This document shows, one piece after another, positions 43,432-54,141 of a stretch of 64,000 nt of DNA. Position numbers and translations under genes: made by a program. The stretch covers positions 1 through 64,000 of the forward strand of contig NZ_JAGBLU010000091.1 in NCBI RefSeq assembly GCF_017635265.1, read 5' to 3'. The notes beneath the pieces are model-generated. The model was not told the DNA's origin and did no database searches. It was given only the letters and a program-made list of their open reading frames with translations. The first letter of the stretch is position 1. The number at the start of each line of letters is the position of its first letter. Origin of the DNA: Butyrivibrio sp. GTDB taxonomy: Bacteria; Bacillota; Clostridia; Lachnospirales; Lachnospiraceae.

Positions 43432-45345
43432 TTACTGTAATAGACTTAGAACCCCCTGATTTGTTTGATTTGCCTGAGCAAGTATTGCGTCTCCTGCATG
43501 GGCAAGAATCATACTATTGGAAAACTTTACTAGTTCAGCAGACATGTCAGTATCGCGTATTAGGGATTCTGAACTTGTAGTATTTTCAACCGTATTTTTA
43601 AGATTTTTATAGGCATGTTCCATTTGGTTCTGATATGCACCAAAGACAGAGCGTTGTTCATCAACAATCTGCCCGGCTCTTTTTATCTGCTCTATACCAT
43701 TCTTGGCACCAGAAGTATTTAAGGTGTTGAGGTTATCAATTCCGAGAGAATAGGTACTTAGCACGTCATAAATAAGAGGAATGACATCATCCGGGGTGCT
43801 TTCAGAACCTGCCTGTATTTTAAGCATCATTGTGCCACCATAGATGTTTCCATCAAAATAAGTAACAGGAACGTTTCCGCGGCTTAAGCCATTATTGGTA
43901 GTTTGTGTCAGATCGATTCCTGTGATTCCCTTTATTCTTTTTATGATATCATCTGCAGTTTCTCCAACCTTAACACTCATGGATAGTGTCAAGGTTCCAA
44001 TACCATTATTTCCATTCGGGATTTGTGAGCCATTTGTACCGTAAGTCAGTGTTTCAAGAGAGGATGTTTCCAGTGTAATAGAGATATTTCCTCCAAAAGC
44101 AGTTAAATCATATTTTTCATGTGTATATGGATTCTCATGTGGGCCAAATGCTGTTCTTACTGCGTTTTCAAGATTGTTACTATCTGTTGAAGATTGACTG
44201 ATCAAATGAGTGAGAGAGCTATTGGTATTATAATTCCACCAGATTCCTCGTATGCGCTCATCTTTGGAATAACTGTTTGCAGATACTGAACCGGTAGATT
44301 TTACTTCGGCAGAAAAGCTGTCGGGAGGATTTGGCCTGGTATTGTCATTTTTTCCGAAGGTAAAAGAAAAAGATAATTTATCAGCGACATTGGTTTGTTG
44401 TCGGTTATTACCTCCGTTTTCGGGGACCATGTTATCTTCAGCACCTAGAGCATTATTGCGATACAGTAATCCGGATAAGTATTGCCATGTTCCGCTGACG
44501 GATGATGATCCGGTATCGCCTTTAACAGTACCTCTTACAGAGTAGCTTGATGAAACATATGCTGATTTTTCATTCAGGTTGTTGATTAGCATGTCCAGAG
44601 TGGCATCTCTGTCAAGCTTAAAAGTGTAACTGGGATTTATGTTGCTGGCATCCGGATACACAGAATAGTCCATACTGGTTTCATCTACTTTTACGGTAAA
44701 ACCTTGACGTAATTCATTCTCAGAAGGCCATTTGATTTCCTTGCTTTCATATTCAGTTCCGTCAAAGCCTTTCCACTTTATTTTCACGCCATCGCTAGTT
44801 GTTTCGAAATGGAAATTATTATCATTGGGCCAGGCTGCCCTGTTTTTTTCAGTTATTTGGCCCACACCATTTACGCTTGATGTAAAAATAGGACGTCTTT
44901 CTGTGCCTATTACTATAGGACTCATATTATTTTCGTCCCAAATTGGTCTATCGTTAAAACTTGTAACATGGAAAATTCGGTTACATTCCATTTTTATCTG
45001 TTGGATTTCTTTATCAATTGCGTTTCTGTCATCAACAGTGAGAGTATCCGTTGCAGCCTGAACACATAGCTGCGTCATACGGGCAAGCATGAGATCTATT
45101 TCAGCAAGCGCACTATCAGCTACTTGTACGTAGGAAATCCCGTCCTGCACATTTTCAGAAGCCTGTGTAAGACCGCGTATCTGCCGCCTCATTTTTTCAC
45201 TGATAGCAAGACCTGCTGCATCATCTGCCGCACGATTTATTTTGTATCCGGAAGTCAGTTTTTCTGAAGACCTGGCTTTGTTGTTGTGCATTATTCCAAG
45301 CTGCCTGTTGGAATTCAACGCAGTCATATTGTGCTGGATTACCAT
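43432..45345 (-). CDS. Flagellin with large variable domain
   Basis: 637 aa, well above the 270-300 aa of minimal flagellins. N-terminal D0/D1: MVIQHNMTALNSNRQLG, KLTSGYKINRAADDAAGLAISEKMR and ENVQDGISYVQVADSAL. C-terminal D1/D0: RSVFGAYQNQMEHAYKNLKNTVENTTSSES, IRDTDMSAELVKFSNSMILAHAGDAILAQ, ending GVLSLLQ. The middle 370 or so residues are Ser/Thr/Asn-rich and should form outer surface domains, good targets for O-glycosylation. ATG 45345 has AGGAGAGA upstream; an earlier start at 45429 would add a non-flagellin leader. A sigma-28 -10 box lies at 45421. Confidence 0.93.
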   Translation of the reverse strand: MVIQHNMTALNSNRQLGIMHNNKARSSEKLTSGYKINRAADDAAGLAISEKMRRQIRGLTQASENVQDGISYVQVADSALAEIDLMLARMTQLCVQAATDTLTVDDRNAIDKEIQQIKMECNRIFHVTSFNDRPIWDENNMSPIVIGTERRPIFTSSVNGVGQITEKNRAAWPNDNNFHFETTSDGVKIKWKGFDGTEYESKEIKWPSENELRQGFTVKVDETSMDYSVYPDASNINPSYTFKLDRDATLDMLINNLNEKSAYVSSSYSVRGTVKGDTGSSSVSGTWQYLSGLLYRNNALGAEDNMVPENGGNNRQQTNVADKLSFSFTFGKNDNTRPNPPDSFSAEVKSTGSVSANSYSKDERIRGIWWNYNTNSSLTHLISQSSTDSNNLENAVRTAFGPHENPYTHEKYDLTAFGGNISITLETSSLETLTYGTNGSQIPNGNNGIGTLTLSMSVKVGETADDIIKRIKGITGIDLTQTTNNGLSRGNVPVTYFDGNIYGGTMMLKIQAGSESTPDDVIPLIYDVLSTYSLGIDNLNTLNTSGAKNGIEQIKRAGQIVDEQRSVFGAYQNQMEHAYKNLKNTVENTTSSESLIRDTDMSAELVKFSNSMILAHAGDAILAQANQTNQGVLSLLQ

Positions 45346-45420
45346 GTAAAAGTCTCTCCTTAATTTAGCATTTGTGGTTAGCTTCCATGCAATATGATGC
45401 GTCCGTGCATTCAATAATTG

Positions 45421-45427
45421 TATCGGC
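45421..45427 (-). promoter_or_regulatory. Sigma-28 type -10 element of the flagellin gene
   Basis: On the minus strand this reads GCCGATA, the core of the sigma-28/FliA -10 (GCCGATAA). The expected TAAA -35 is poor. It would give a 5' leader of about 70 nt. Confidence 0.6.
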
Positions 45428-45584
45428 AATAAATATTCAAAAAATAAGCGAAATAACGATATTAATTTTCTGCTATATTTTGTGGGATGAATAAGTTTCA
45501 GGTGAATATATTGTGTTTTGATTTTTTTATGGGAAATAATGATGAAACATTATAAAAATTTGCTAAAAATCTGCGTTTTAGCAT

Positions 45585-45612
45585 TTGAATTTTTGTGAAA
45601 ATGGCATATAAT
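45585..45612 (+). promoter_or_regulatory. Promoter of the KPVIYLYP secreted protein gene
   Basis: TTGAAT, 16-bp spacer, TATAAT, about 28 bp ahead of the AGGAGGT ribosome site. Confidence 0.75.
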
Positions 45613-45639
45613 ATAAATATGTATAGGAGGTACTGTTTT

Positions 45640-46335
45640 ATGGGTAAGAAGGGTATTGTGGGTGTAGTACTTGTCGGAACTTTATCGTTGTTTGTAGGAT
45701 TGGGTGCTTTTGCAGGCAATGCGACCGATGATTATGCTTTTAACTATGAGGAATGTGATCATGTTGATCATGATGCTACCGGTCGTGACCTCAAACCGGT
45801 AATTTATCTTTATCCGACAGAGGATAATACAGAAATATCAGTATCTCTTGATTATGATGGAAATCTTGTGGAGCTTATTCCTGAATTTAATGCAGAAAAC
45901 ACTTGGAATGTGACAGCAAATACTGATGGCAGGATAACCTTTGAAGGTCAGGAATATGACTACCTGTTCTGGGAAGGAGATCCGGATTTCTCATATGATT
46001 TCTTCTCGGGTTTCTGCGTTGCCGGTCAGGATACGGAAGCCTTCCTTGATGAGAAGCTTCACGCTCTTGGGCTAAATGACACAGAGACAGAGGAATTCAT
46101 GGAATTCTGGCTTCCAATGATGCAGGATAACCCATATAACATGATAAGTTTCCAGACAGATTCTTATACAAATGGAGCAAGACTTTCAGTATCGCCTGAA
46201 CCTGATTCGGTTATAAGAGTATTTATGGCGTGGTATCCTACAGATAAATTTGTGAAAATCAATCCTCAGTATATTGAGGGTGCCGACAGAAGTGGTTTTA
46301 CGGTAGTTGAGTGGGGCGGTAACAAGGTAAAATAA
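45640..46335 (+). CDS. Secreted protein of the KPVIYLYP family
   Basis: 231 aa. Signal peptide GIVGVVLVGTLSLFVGLGAFA followed by an acidic mature start. Conserved core: LKPVIYLYPTEDNTEISVSLDYDG, then WNVTANTDGRITFEGQEYDYLFWEGD. This pattern occurs in secreted proteins of many anaerobes; no function is established. The rest of the protein is acidic (D/E-rich). ATG 45640 has AGGAGGT upstream; the frame opens at 45595, but that lies over the promoter. Monocistronic, followed by a terminator. Confidence 0.7.
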   Translation: MGKKGIVGVVLVGTLSLFVGLGAFAGNATDDYAFNYEECDHVDHDATGRDLKPVIYLYPTEDNTEISVSLDYDGNLVELIPEFNAENTWNVTANTDGRITFEGQEYDYLFWEGDPDFSYDFFSGFCVAGQDTEAFLDEKLHALGLNDTETEEFMEFWLPMMQDNPYNMISFQTDSYTNGARLSVSPEPDSVIRVFMAWYPTDKFVKINPQYIEGADRSGFTVVEWGGNKVK

Positions 46336-46372
46336 AAGTTCTTGAAACATTAACGATGATAGTCTAAAATGT

Positions 46373-46413
46373 TGTGCGTAGTATTGGGTTTTAACAAAGC
46401 TACGCACATTTTT
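46373..46413 (+). terminator. Terminator between the secreted protein gene and aspS
   Basis: TGTGCGTAG (46373-46381) pairs with CTACGCACA (46400-46408), followed by TTTTT. Confidence 0.75.
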
Positions 46414-46447
46414 GTGGTGATTTTTAATAGAAACGGAGTATTTAAGT

Positions 46448-48253
46448 ATGATGCAATCACGTACACATAACTGTGGTGAGCTGCGCATGGAAAATGTAGG
46501 CGAGAGTGTTACTCTTGTAGGCTGGCTTGAGAACATGCGAGAAGTTGGAAGCGGACTTGGATTTGTAGTATTAAGAGACTTCTACGGCACAACACAGATA
46601 GTCCTTGAGACAGAGGAGATGGTTAAAACTGCTAAAGCCATCAACAAAGAATCAACAATTTCAGTTAAGGGTGTAGTAAGAGAGAGAAGTTCTAAAAACC
46701 CTAAGCAGGAAACAGGTGATATCGAGGTTGTTCCTGAGAGTATTACAGTTCTTGGACGCTGCCGTTACAATGAGCTTCCTTTTGAGATCAATCATTCAAG
46801 AGAAGCTGATGAAACAGCAAGACTTAAATACAGATATCTCGACCTTAGAAATCCTGAGGTTAAAAAGAATATTATTTTAAGATGCAATGTTGTAGCTGCT
46901 CTTCGTCAGGCAATGACAGAACACGGATTTTTGGAGATAACAACTCCTATCCTTACAGCATCATCTCCTGAAGGCGCAAGAGACTACCTTGTACCGGCCA
47001 GAAAGCACCCCGGTAAGTTCTATGCTCTTCCTCAGGCACCCCAGCAGTTCAAGCAGCTTCTTATGACAGCAGGATTTGACCGCTATTTCCAGATTGCTCC
47101 TTGCTTTAGAGATGAGGATGCAAGAGGAGACAGAAGCCCGGGAGAGTTCTACCAGCTTGATATGGAGATGGCATTTGCCACACAGGAAGACGTATTTGCT
47201 GTACTTGAGGATGTTCTTCCTCCTATTTTTGCAAAATATGGAACATACAACAGAGCATCCGGTGCTCCATTCATGAGAATACCTTATCTTGAGGCTATGG
47301 ATAAATATGGTTCAGACAAGCCGGATCTTCGTATTGACCTTACAGTAGATGATGTAACAAATGTACTTGCTGATTGCGGCTTCGGACCATTTGCAACAAA
47401 GGCTGAGGATGGATCTGATACAAACGTAAGAATCAAGGCAGTTGTTATTTCTGATTTCAAGGAAAGCAGAAAGTTCATAGACAAGACAATCTCAGATGTA
47501 GAGGTTCAGTCAGGAAACAAAGCATATTGGTTCAGAATGGATGAAAACGGAGAGCTTGTCGGAGGAATCTCCAAGTTTGTTGCTCCTATTAAGGAGTCTG
47601 TAGTTTCAGCACTTTCACTTAAAGCAGGTGATCTTGTTGTTCTTTCAAGCGGTAAGCTTGGCGCAGCTCAGAAGACAGCCGGTGTTATCGTTAAGACATT
47701 CGGTGCTGCAGTTCCGGGACATATGGACAAAGAACAGTATGCATTCTGCTGGATTGTAGACTTCCCTATGTATGAGATTGGTGAGGAGTCAGGCGAGCTT
47801 GAGTTCTGTCACAATCCATTCTCAATGCCATCAGGCGGACTTGAGACACTTCTTAAGGCAGAGAGAGGCGAAATCGATCCTCTGTCAATTACTGCAGATC
47901 AGTATGACCTTGTATGTAACGGTGTAGAGCTTTCATCAGGCGCTGTTCGTAACCATGATCCTGAGATTATGATCAAGGCATTCGAGATGGTAAGACTTGG
48001 TGAGGATGATGTTAAAGCCAAGTTCCCGGCTATGTACAACGCATTCTGCTATGGTGCACCGCCACATGCAGGTATTGCTCCCGGTGTAGACCGTATGGTA
48101 ATGCTTCTTGCAGGTGAGGATTCTATCCGCGAGATTATTCCTTTCCCTATGAACAAGAATGCACAGGATATTATGATGGGAGCTCCGGGATATGTAACAG
48201 ATAAGCAGCTTGAGGAACTTCACATCGCAGTTACCAAGACAGAAGATGAATAA
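46448..48253 (+). CDS. aspS: Aspartyl-tRNA synthetase
   Basis: 601 aa bacterial-type class II synthetase. N-terminal OB fold VTLVGWLENMREVGSGLGFVVLRD; motif 2 in FQIAPCFRDEDARGDRSPGEFYQLD; the bacterial GAD insert; motif 3 in GAPPHAGIAPGVDRMVMLL. It charges tRNA-Asp; whether it also mischarges tRNA-Asn cannot be decided, though AsnB in this window supplies free asparagine. Two adjacent ATGs (46448, 46451) are possible starts. The next gene starts within its last codons. Confidence 0.95.
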   Translation: MMQSRTHNCGELRMENVGESVTLVGWLENMREVGSGLGFVVLRDFYGTTQIVLETEEMVKTAKAINKESTISVKGVVRERSSKNPKQETGDIEVVPESITVLGRCRYNELPFEINHSREADETARLKYRYLDLRNPEVKKNIILRCNVVAALRQAMTEHGFLEITTPILTASSPEGARDYLVPARKHPGKFYALPQAPQQFKQLLMTAGFDRYFQIAPCFRDEDARGDRSPGEFYQLDMEMAFATQEDVFAVLEDVLPPIFAKYGTYNRASGAPFMRIPYLEAMDKYGSDKPDLRIDLTVDDVTNVLADCGFGPFATKAEDGSDTNVRIKAVVISDFKESRKFIDKTISDVEVQSGNKAYWFRMDENGELVGGISKFVAPIKESVVSALSLKAGDLVVLSSGKLGAAQKTAGVIVKTFGAAVPGHMDKEQYAFCWIVDFPMYEIGEESGELEFCHNPFSMPSGGLETLLKAERGEIDPLSITADQYDLVCNGVELSSGAVRNHDPEIMIKAFEMVRLGEDDVKAKFPAMYNAFCYGAPPHAGIAPGVDRMVMLLAGEDSIREIIPFPMNKNAQDIMMGAPGYVTDKQLEELHIAVTKTEDE

Positions 48254-49832
48254 TCTACGTAATAAACTAAAATCTAATTACATATATGATGTAGTCGTAG
48301 CGCTGATGCTTTTTGCAGCATTGGCGCTTCGTTTATACAGGTTAAGTGACATTCCAAGGGGGCTTCATGTAGATGAGATAGGCATGGGATATGATTCGTG
48401 GAGCATAGCCCATTTTGGAGTGGACAGATATTTAAACAGCTTTCCAATGTACCTTAGTAACTACGGTGGAGGGCAGAGCGCATTATATTGCTATCTTACG
48501 GTTCCTTTTATATTGCTGGGAGGTTTTACGCCACTGATGCTAAGGCTGCCGTCTGTAATTTTTTCCATGATAGCAGGAGTCTTTGGATGGCGTCTCGTTC
48601 GTATAGTTGCAGGTAAAAGAGCCGGTATTGTCTTCTTGTTTGTCTATCTGATAATTCCCTACTTTACCCAGGCAGGACGAATTGCCCTTGACTGCAATCT
48701 TATGCTGGGGCTCAGCGTTTTGATGCTTAATATTTTGGAATACTGCCTTAGAGATGACAATTATGGGAAAAGACTTTGCTTTGTAATGCTTGGCACAGTC
48801 ACCGGAATAACATTTTATTCCTATGCGTTAAGCGATGTGGTACTTCCGCTTTTTTATCTTTTTCTGGTGATTTATCTTTTGACCTGTAGAAAAAAGGTTG
48901 CAATAGGGTCAATTATTTCTTTTGCTGTTCCGGTTTTGATATTTGCTATTCCGCAGATACTTCTTCAGGTTGTGAACATATATGGACTTCCTGCAATCCA
49001 CATAGGGCCTATGACTATTCCTGTAGTGCTCAATTACAGACTTGACGATATAGTATTTGACCAGATAAAACCAAACCTGCGTTGGACCTTTGACAGTCTT
49101 TTTAGAGCTGACAATACAGACTTTGATTCTTTTCCTCAGTTTGGCGCGCTGTATATGTTTTCACTTCCGGTAATTATATTCGGAGGAGTACTGGTATTTA
49201 TAAAACTATGCAAGAGCATAAAAGAGAAAAAGATAAATTTTGAAAGCGTGATACTGCTCTACGCTTTTTCAGTGCTTCTTTTTGGGCTCTTTATTCAGGG
49301 AGTTACGACATACAGGATAAACAGTGCATTCTTTGGACTTGCTTATTTTATTGTGGCGGCCATTGAATTCTTTTTTACAAGGAATCATTATGGTAAAGTT
49401 TACTGTGCAGTCGGAGTAATACTGATTTTTGCATACTTTGTAAATGGAGTAATGTTTCTTGATTTTTATTTTAATAAATATGCAGACACTGTTTACCCCC
49501 AGAGACTTTTTGCAGAAGACCCGACAGATGTGTATAATTACCTCGACAGTCAACCGGAAAATGTAAAATCAAGGCTTACATATGTAGGAGGAGCCAATGA
49601 GGCCTATATTTACTATCTTTGGGCAAAAGAAATCTCTCCCTATGAGTATGATCACAACAAATATGGCAATAACGGAGATGGAAAAAAATACAGTTTCTGG
49701 GCACCGGAACCCTATGACAGTTCTTGCAATTACATCATGTATTTACCAGAGGAAAGCGAGAAAAAAACGCTTCTTGAATTGGGATTTACGGAGCATGATT
49801 TTGGTCCCTATAAAGTATATATCTATGAATAA
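48246..49832 (+). CDS. Polytopic membrane glycosyltransferase, GT39/ArnT-like
   Basis: 528 aa with about 10-12 hydrophobic helices. Early acidic motif [14 protein letters not shown] fits the catalytic DE motif of lipid-linked-sugar transferases (GT39 and relatives); [14 protein letters not shown] and the [12 protein letters not shown] loop also match. The C-terminal 100 residues are soluble and probably extracytoplasmic. It likely moves a sugar from a polyprenyl carrier to a surface protein or polymer; the acceptor is unknown. ATG 48246 overlaps the aspS stop, so the genes are coupled. It ends at a terminator. Confidence 0.7.
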   Translation: MNNLRNKLKSNYIYDVVVALMLFAALALRLYRLSDIPRGLHVDEIGMGYDSWSIAHFGVDRYLNSFPMYLSNYGGGQSALYCYLTVPFILLGGFTPLMLRLPSVIFSMIAGVFGWRLVRIVAGKRAGIVFLFVYLIIPYFTQAGRIALDCNLMLGLSVLMLNILEYCLRDDNYGKRLCFVMLGTVTGITFYSYALSDVVLPLFYLFLVIYLLTCRKKVAIGSIISFAVPVLIFAIPQILLQVVNIYGLPAIHIGPMTIPVVLNYRLDDIVFDQIKPNLRWTFDSLFRADNTDFDSFPQFGALYMFSLPVIIFGGVLVFIKLCKSIKEKKINFESVILLYAFSVLLFGLFIQGVTTYRINSAFFGLAYFIVAAIEFFFTRNHYGKVYCAVGVILIFAYFVNGVMFLDFYFNKYADTVYPQRLFAEDPTDVYNYLDSQPENVKSRLTYVGGANEAYIYYLWAKEISPYEYDHNKYGNNGDGKKYSFWAPEPYDSSCNYIMYLPEESEKKTLLELGFTEHDFGPYKVYIYE

Positions 49833-49838
49833 TAATAC

Positions 49839-49872
49839 AAGCGTCAAAGCCGCATGGCTTGGCGCTTTTTTC
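49839..49872 (+). terminator. Terminator after the GT39-like gene
   Basis: AAGCGTCAAAGCC pairs with GGCTTGGCGCTT (one mismatch), followed by TTTTTT. Confidence 0.85.
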
Positions 49873-49875
49873 TTT

Positions 49876-49902
49876 TTGACAACATTTAATATTAAATATA
49901 CA
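49876..49902 (+). promoter_or_regulatory. Possible promoter of the chemoreceptor gene
   Basis: TTGACA, 15-bp spacer, TATACA. The spacing is short, and no sigma-28 site is visible, which is unusual for a chemoreceptor in a flagellated bacterium. Confidence 0.4.
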
Positions 49903-49974
49903 TTTAATTTATATTTCGTTAACTTTTTCTTTGTATACTATTATCGTAACGTTTTCTTTCTTAAGGAGGGTATT

Positions 49975-52005
49975 ATGTCGGACAATGGTAAAAAGGGTAC
50001 AAAGCAGGGTAAAAGAATCAGTGCTCAGCTCTTGATCGTTCTGGTTCCAATGGTTATTGCTGCAATTGCTATTGTAACAATTTTCATAGCTATCCAGGCA
50101 AGAGGGGTTATTGAGCAGCAGGCTACAAACGGACTTGCACAGGAAGCAAGGGCAAATGCAGCTGAAATTGGCGGAAAAATTGAGAGCATAAAGGTTTATT
50201 TTGATGGTATCTGTAATGCCATAGAAAATACGAACTACACAAGCGACCAGGAGATTATAAGCGACTATCAGTTTACAATGTCGCAGTTTGCAGAGACGGG
50301 AACAGGTTTTTATATCGGCTTATCCAATAAAGACTATATTGATATTTCAGGTTGGGTTCCCGATGCGGGATATGATCCTACCTCAAGACCTTGGTATATA
50401 AATGGTAGCAGCCAGAGTACCATGAATATGAATCCTCCATCTGTAGACATGAGTACAGGAGAGATGGTTGCTGCTATATCAAGAAAGATAACATTGAAAG
50501 ACGGCAGAACAGGTGTTATGTCAGCTGATGTGTTCCTTAACGATATATCGGCTACAGCAAGTGCCTATAAACCTCTTGGAACCGGTTCTTCCATGATGCT
50601 CTCCGGAACAACTATGGTTGCTTCTCCTTCAGAAGATCAGATAGGAAAAGATGTATCGGAGTATCCTAATGATGGATTTATACAGGAAGTGGCAAAGATT
50701 GTATCAGCAGGCGGAACAAGCGAAGTTAAAACAATCCATGGAACAGATGGCGCAGATTATTATGTAGCCTTCAATAATGTTGAAGGAACAAACTGGTATC
50801 TTGTTTCCTTTACAAAAGTATCTGACGTTTTAGCATCATTGTATAAATTTATTGTCATAAGTGTTATTATAGCGCTGATAATGATAGTTGTAATGGCGGT
50901 AATCATGGCTGTTATTATCGGACGTATGGTTACAAAGCCTGTAAGCAGTCTTACAGATAATATTACAAGAATTGCAAAGGGCGACTTTACAGTTGATATT
51001 AAGAAGGGTGGAGAGAATGAAAATGAAATTGGCGTAATGAACAACAACATGTTTGATTATGTCAATCAGATGAGAGAAACCCTTGCTGAACTTAAGAATG
51101 TTACAAATAAACTTGCAGATGAAGCCGGAAACAGTAAGAATGCATCCAGCGATCTTAATGAGCAGGCGGATGAACAGAGTAAAGCTATGCAGCAGATTCA
51201 GGGAGCCATGGACGATATGGCTGATGCCGTAACAGAGCTTGCTAATCAGGCTACAACCCTTGCTCAGGAGGTAAGTAATCTTACTGATAAGAGTCACCAG
51301 ACACAGGATACAATGGATAGTCTTGTTACAAAGGCAAAAGAAGGACAGCGTGACATGGAGGCTGTTCAGACCGGAATGACGAGCATATCTTCTTCTATGG
51401 AGGATATGAATAGAGTTGTAGGAGATGTAGGAGAATCTGCTAACAAGATTAATTCAATTATCGAAATGATTAGTTCTATTGCTGAGCAGACAAACCTTCT
51501 CTCACTTAATGCTTCCATTGAGGCAGCAAGAGCAGGAGAGGCAGGAAAAGGATTTGCTGTTGTTGCTACAGAGATTGGACAGCTTGCCAATAACAGTGCA
51601 GAATCAACAACACAGATTGCAGAAATCATTAAGGATATTACATCTCAGATTCAGGATCTGTCAGATAAGTCCAAGACAAATATGGAAGAGATCAGCTCCA
51701 ACATGGAGGCTGTTACAACAGCAGGATCGACATTTGAGGAAATATTCAGGAGTCTTGATGAGGCAAGTGACATTGTTGGTGAGATGATTGCCAAGGTAGG
51801 AAGCGTAGATGAAATAGCAACATCTATGGCAGCTATTTCAGAAGAACAGTCGGCAAGTACACAGGAAGTTAGTGCTACAGCAACAACTCTGGCAACAAGT
51901 GCAGAACAGGTAGCAATTAATTCCAAGGGTGTAGACAACAGTGCAGCAGCTGTTTCTAATTCTTCTGATGCGATAGAAGAACTTATCAGTAAATTTAAGA
52001 TTTAA
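49975..52005 (+). CDS. Methyl-accepting chemotaxis protein with dCache sensor
   Basis: 676 aa. Transmembrane helix 1 at about 20-45; extracellular double-Cache sensor at about 50-285 with the diagnostic SRPWYINGS motif; helix 2 at about 290-320; HAMP domain ([20 protein letters not shown]); cytoplasmic signalling domain with the hairpin tip [34 protein letters not shown] (well conserved in cut form at [19 protein letters not shown]). It relays ligand binding to CheA. dCache sensors often bind amino acids; the ligand here is unknown. AAGGAGGG precedes ATG 49975; the long frame upstream is a shadow of the GT39-like gene. Confidence 0.92.
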   Translation: MSDNGKKGTKQGKRISAQLLIVLVPMVIAAIAIVTIFIAIQARGVIEQQATNGLAQEARANAAEIGGKIESIKVYFDGICNAIENTNYTSDQEIISDYQFTMSQFAETGTGFYIGLSNKDYIDISGWVPDAGYDPTSRPWYINGSSQSTMNMNPPSVDMSTGEMVAAISRKITLKDGRTGVMSADVFLNDISATASAYKPLGTGSSMMLSGTTMVASPSEDQIGKDVSEYPNDGFIQEVAKIVSAGGTSEVKTIHGTDGADYYVAFNNVEGTNWYLVSFTKVSDVLASLYKFIVISVIIALIMIVVMAVIMAVIIGRMVTKPVSSLTDNITRIAKGDFTVDIKKGGENENEIGVMNNNMFDYVNQMRETLAELKNVTNKLADEAGNSKNASSDLNEQADEQSKAMQQIQGAMDDMADAVTELANQATTLAQEVSNLTDKSHQTQDTMDSLVTKAKEGQRDMEAVQTGMTSISSSMEDMNRVVGDVGESANKINSIIEMISSIAEQTNLLSLNASIEAARAGEAGKGFAVVATEIGQLANNSAESTTQIAEIIKDITSQIQDLSDKSKTNMEEISSNMEAVTTAGSTFEEIFRSLDEASDIVGEMIAKVGSVDEIATSMAAISEEQSASTQEVSATATTLATSAEQVAINSKGVDNSAAAVSNSSDAIEELISKFKI

Positions 52006-52048
52006 GGAACAATAACCGAAATTTTGATAAAATATTTATAAATATTAT

Positions 52049-52097
52049 AGCCGAAGTCCCGGAATTCATAGAATTCAAGCGGACTTCGGCTTTTTTT
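52049..52097 (+). terminator. Terminator after the chemoreceptor gene
   Basis: AGCCGAAGTCC pairs with GGACTTCGGCT, followed by TTTTTT; the loop holds a smaller GGAATTC/GAATTC palindrome. Confidence 0.9.
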
Positions 52098-52169
52098 GGA
52101 TAATAGTCCAAAACACATGCAATTTGTCGAACAAGGTTGAGAAAAGTGGGCAAAAAGTGTATTATTAAC

Positions 52170-52197
52170 TTGTTGTATTGTTCATTTTATGTACAAT
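52170..52197 (+). promoter_or_regulatory. Promoter of the ATP synthase operon
   Basis: TTGTTG, 16-bp spacer, TACAAT, followed by AAGGAG at about 52220 and the first gene at 52238. Confidence 0.55.
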
Positions 52198-52237
52198 ATA
52201 CGGTTTTACGACAACGACGAAAGGAGCAATATCCAAA

Positions 52238-52516
52238 ATGCAGGCAAAACGAATGTCAGAAATATTTAGTCAGTTTGCCATGGTTGGACAACTTGGTTTG
52301 TCACTCCTTATGCCGCTTTTAATGTGTTTATTCGTCTGCTATCTTCTGTGCACCAGATTATCGGTAGGTGCATGGGTGTATATACCGGGGTTCGTTATGG
52401 GCCTGGGGGGATCTATGACAACTGCTTATAAAGTCTATTTGGCAGTAATTCACAGGGAAGAGAAAAAGAAAAAAGAAAAAGCTAAATCAGAAGTTTCTTT
52501 TAACAGACACATCTGA
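52238..52516 (+). CDS. AtpZ/AtpI-like small membrane protein
   Basis: 92 aa with two hydrophobic helices (about 15-40 and 48-70): FAMVGQLGLSLLMPLLMCLFVCYLL and AWVYIPGFVMGLGGSMTTAYKVYL. The tail is lysine- and glutamate-rich. The GLS start and two-helix plan fit AtpZ-type proteins that open many atp operons and are implicated in rotor assembly or magnesium supply. ATG 52238 has AAGGAG about 12 bp upstream; ATG 52253 is an alternative. Confidence 0.65.
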   Translation: MQAKRMSEIFSQFAMVGQLGLSLLMPLLMCLFVCYLLCTRLSVGAWVYIPGFVMGLGGSMTTAYKVYLAVIHREEKKKKEKAKSEVSFNRHI

Positions 52517-52542
52517 TCATTAAAACAGGAGACTAGAAGAGT

Positions 52543-52953
52543 ATGAAATTACAGGATGCTGTAAAGAAGGAAACGGGGATCATTGCAGCAGGAACAGCAA
52601 TCGGGGTTCTTGTAGTATATGCGGTATTTTTTGTTTTGCACATGGTAGTTCCAAATTGGGCACCATTTGATATAAAAGTTATTCTGGGAGGAATAGGCGG
52701 CTTTATTGTAGCTGTCGGGAACTTCTTCTGGATGGCTGTATCTGTGCAAAAAGTAGCATCTATATCGGATGAGGAGAGAGCAAGGAGAACCATGGGCGTA
52801 AGCTACAGATATAGGACCATGCTCCAGTTCCTGTGGGTTATACTGGCAATTGTTTTGCCGATATTTAATCTTGTTTCGGGAATTGTACCGCTCTTCATAC
52901 CGAGCATAATAATTAAACTACGCGGGATCTTGTCTGCGGGGAAAGGAGGTTGA
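52543..52953 (+). CDS. atpI: ATP synthase subunit I (AtpI-like)
   Basis: 136 aa with four hydrophobic segments (IIAAGTAIGVLVVYAVFFVL; VILGGIGGFIVAVGNFFWMAV; LQFLWVILAIVLPIFNL; IVPLFIPSIII). Small four-helix proteins just before atpB are usually AtpI, which helps assemble the c ring. Sequence similarity in this family is low, so the name rests mostly on position and topology. It ends 10 bp before atpB. Confidence 0.65.
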   Translation: MKLQDAVKKETGIIAAGTAIGVLVVYAVFFVLHMVVPNWAPFDIKVILGGIGGFIVAVGNFFWMAVSVQKVASISDEERARRTMGVSYRYRTMLQFLWVILAIVLPIFNLVSGIVPLFIPSIIIKLRGILSAGKGG

Positions 52954-52963
52954 AGGCGAAGAT

Positions 52964-53734
52964 ATGAGTAATGATTTCTCAGTCGTTGGACCGAAGATAT
53001 ATTATACGATCCATACAGGAATTCCGGTTCTTGGAGATATTAACATTACAGAGACACTGGTTGTCAGCTGGATCGTAATGATTATTCTCACAGGATTGTG
53101 TATCTTCCTCACAAGAGACCTACGCATTGAGAATATTTCAAAACGGCAGGCGTTTGCAGAAATGCTTGTTGAAATGGGCAATAATTTTGTCCGTAACAAT
53201 ACTGGAGGCAATAAGTTTGATAAATTGATACCTTTTGTGTCAGCTCTTTTTGCCACAAGCGTATTATCAAATCTTATCAGCCTTGTGGGACTGCGTAGTC
53301 CTACAGCAGACTTGTCGACAGAAGCCGCATGGGCAGTAGTTGTATTCATCATGATAACAGCTACCAAGATAAAGACAAATGGAGTTGGCGGATACTTAAA
53401 AGGATTCACCACACCAATTGCAGTTATGACACCATTCAATATTCTGTCAGAGCTTGCGACGCCGGTTAGTATGGCATGCCGTCACTTTGGAAATATCCTT
53501 TCAGGCGTAGTAATCGACGGACTTATCTACTGGGCATTGGGACTTGCGTCAGCGGCGCTTTTGGGACTTATCCCGGGAGCGGTTGGAAAATTCCTTTCCA
53601 ATATACCGATTCTTGGCGTTGGTATTCCTGCTGTTACAGGCGTATATTTTGACTGGTTCTCAGGATGTATGCAGGCATTTATTTTCTGTATGCTGACAGT
53701 CATGTACATCGCCAATGCTGCAGAGGAAGGATAA
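52964..53734 (+). CDS. atpB: ATP synthase subunit a
   Basis: 256 aa, membrane stator subunit that forms the two ion half-channels. The essential Arg lies in the helix LATPVSMACRHFGNILSGVVI (Arg in the MACRHFGN motif). The C-terminal helix VYFDWFSGCMQAFIFCMLTVMYIANA matches the family. AAGGAGG precedes the start. It works with the c ring encoded next. Confidence 0.92.
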   Translation: MSNDFSVVGPKIYYTIHTGIPVLGDINITETLVVSWIVMIILTGLCIFLTRDLRIENISKRQAFAEMLVEMGNNFVRNNTGGNKFDKLIPFVSALFATSVLSNLISLVGLRSPTADLSTEAAWAVVVFIMITATKIKTNGVGGYLKGFTTPIAVMTPFNILSELATPVSMACRHFGNILSGVVIDGLIYWALGLASAALLGLIPGAVGKFLSNIPILGVGIPAVTGVYFDWFSGCMQAFIFCMLTVMYIANAAEEG

Positions 53735-53781
53735 GATAATTAAAAACTTAATAAGAGAAAAAATAATAAACCATATTTTAG

Positions 53782-54075
<294 letters not shown>

Positions 54076-54078
54076 TAA

Positions 54079-54106
54079 GGAATGCGATAACGAAACGGAG
54101 CAATCC
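54079..54106 (+). repeat. Small hairpin with ACGGAGC motif in the atpE-atpF gap
   Basis: GGAATGC and GCAATCC (one mismatch) flank GATAACGAAACGGA. The GCGAnnnCGAAACGGAGC pattern also occurs in the hairpins at 27884-27911 and 55391-55423. Confidence 0.5.
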
Positions 54107-54141
54107 GTATTATTGCATAGATTATAAAAAGGAGAATATAT

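Noticed and set aside
46336..46447. T-box leader of aspS
   Set aside because: Only 112 bp are available, filled by a terminator; no GGTGG T-box sequence is present.
49597..49974. Long N-terminal extension of the chemoreceptor
   Set aside because: This part of the frame overlaps the GT39-like gene and a terminator; the ribosome site and first membrane helix support 49975.
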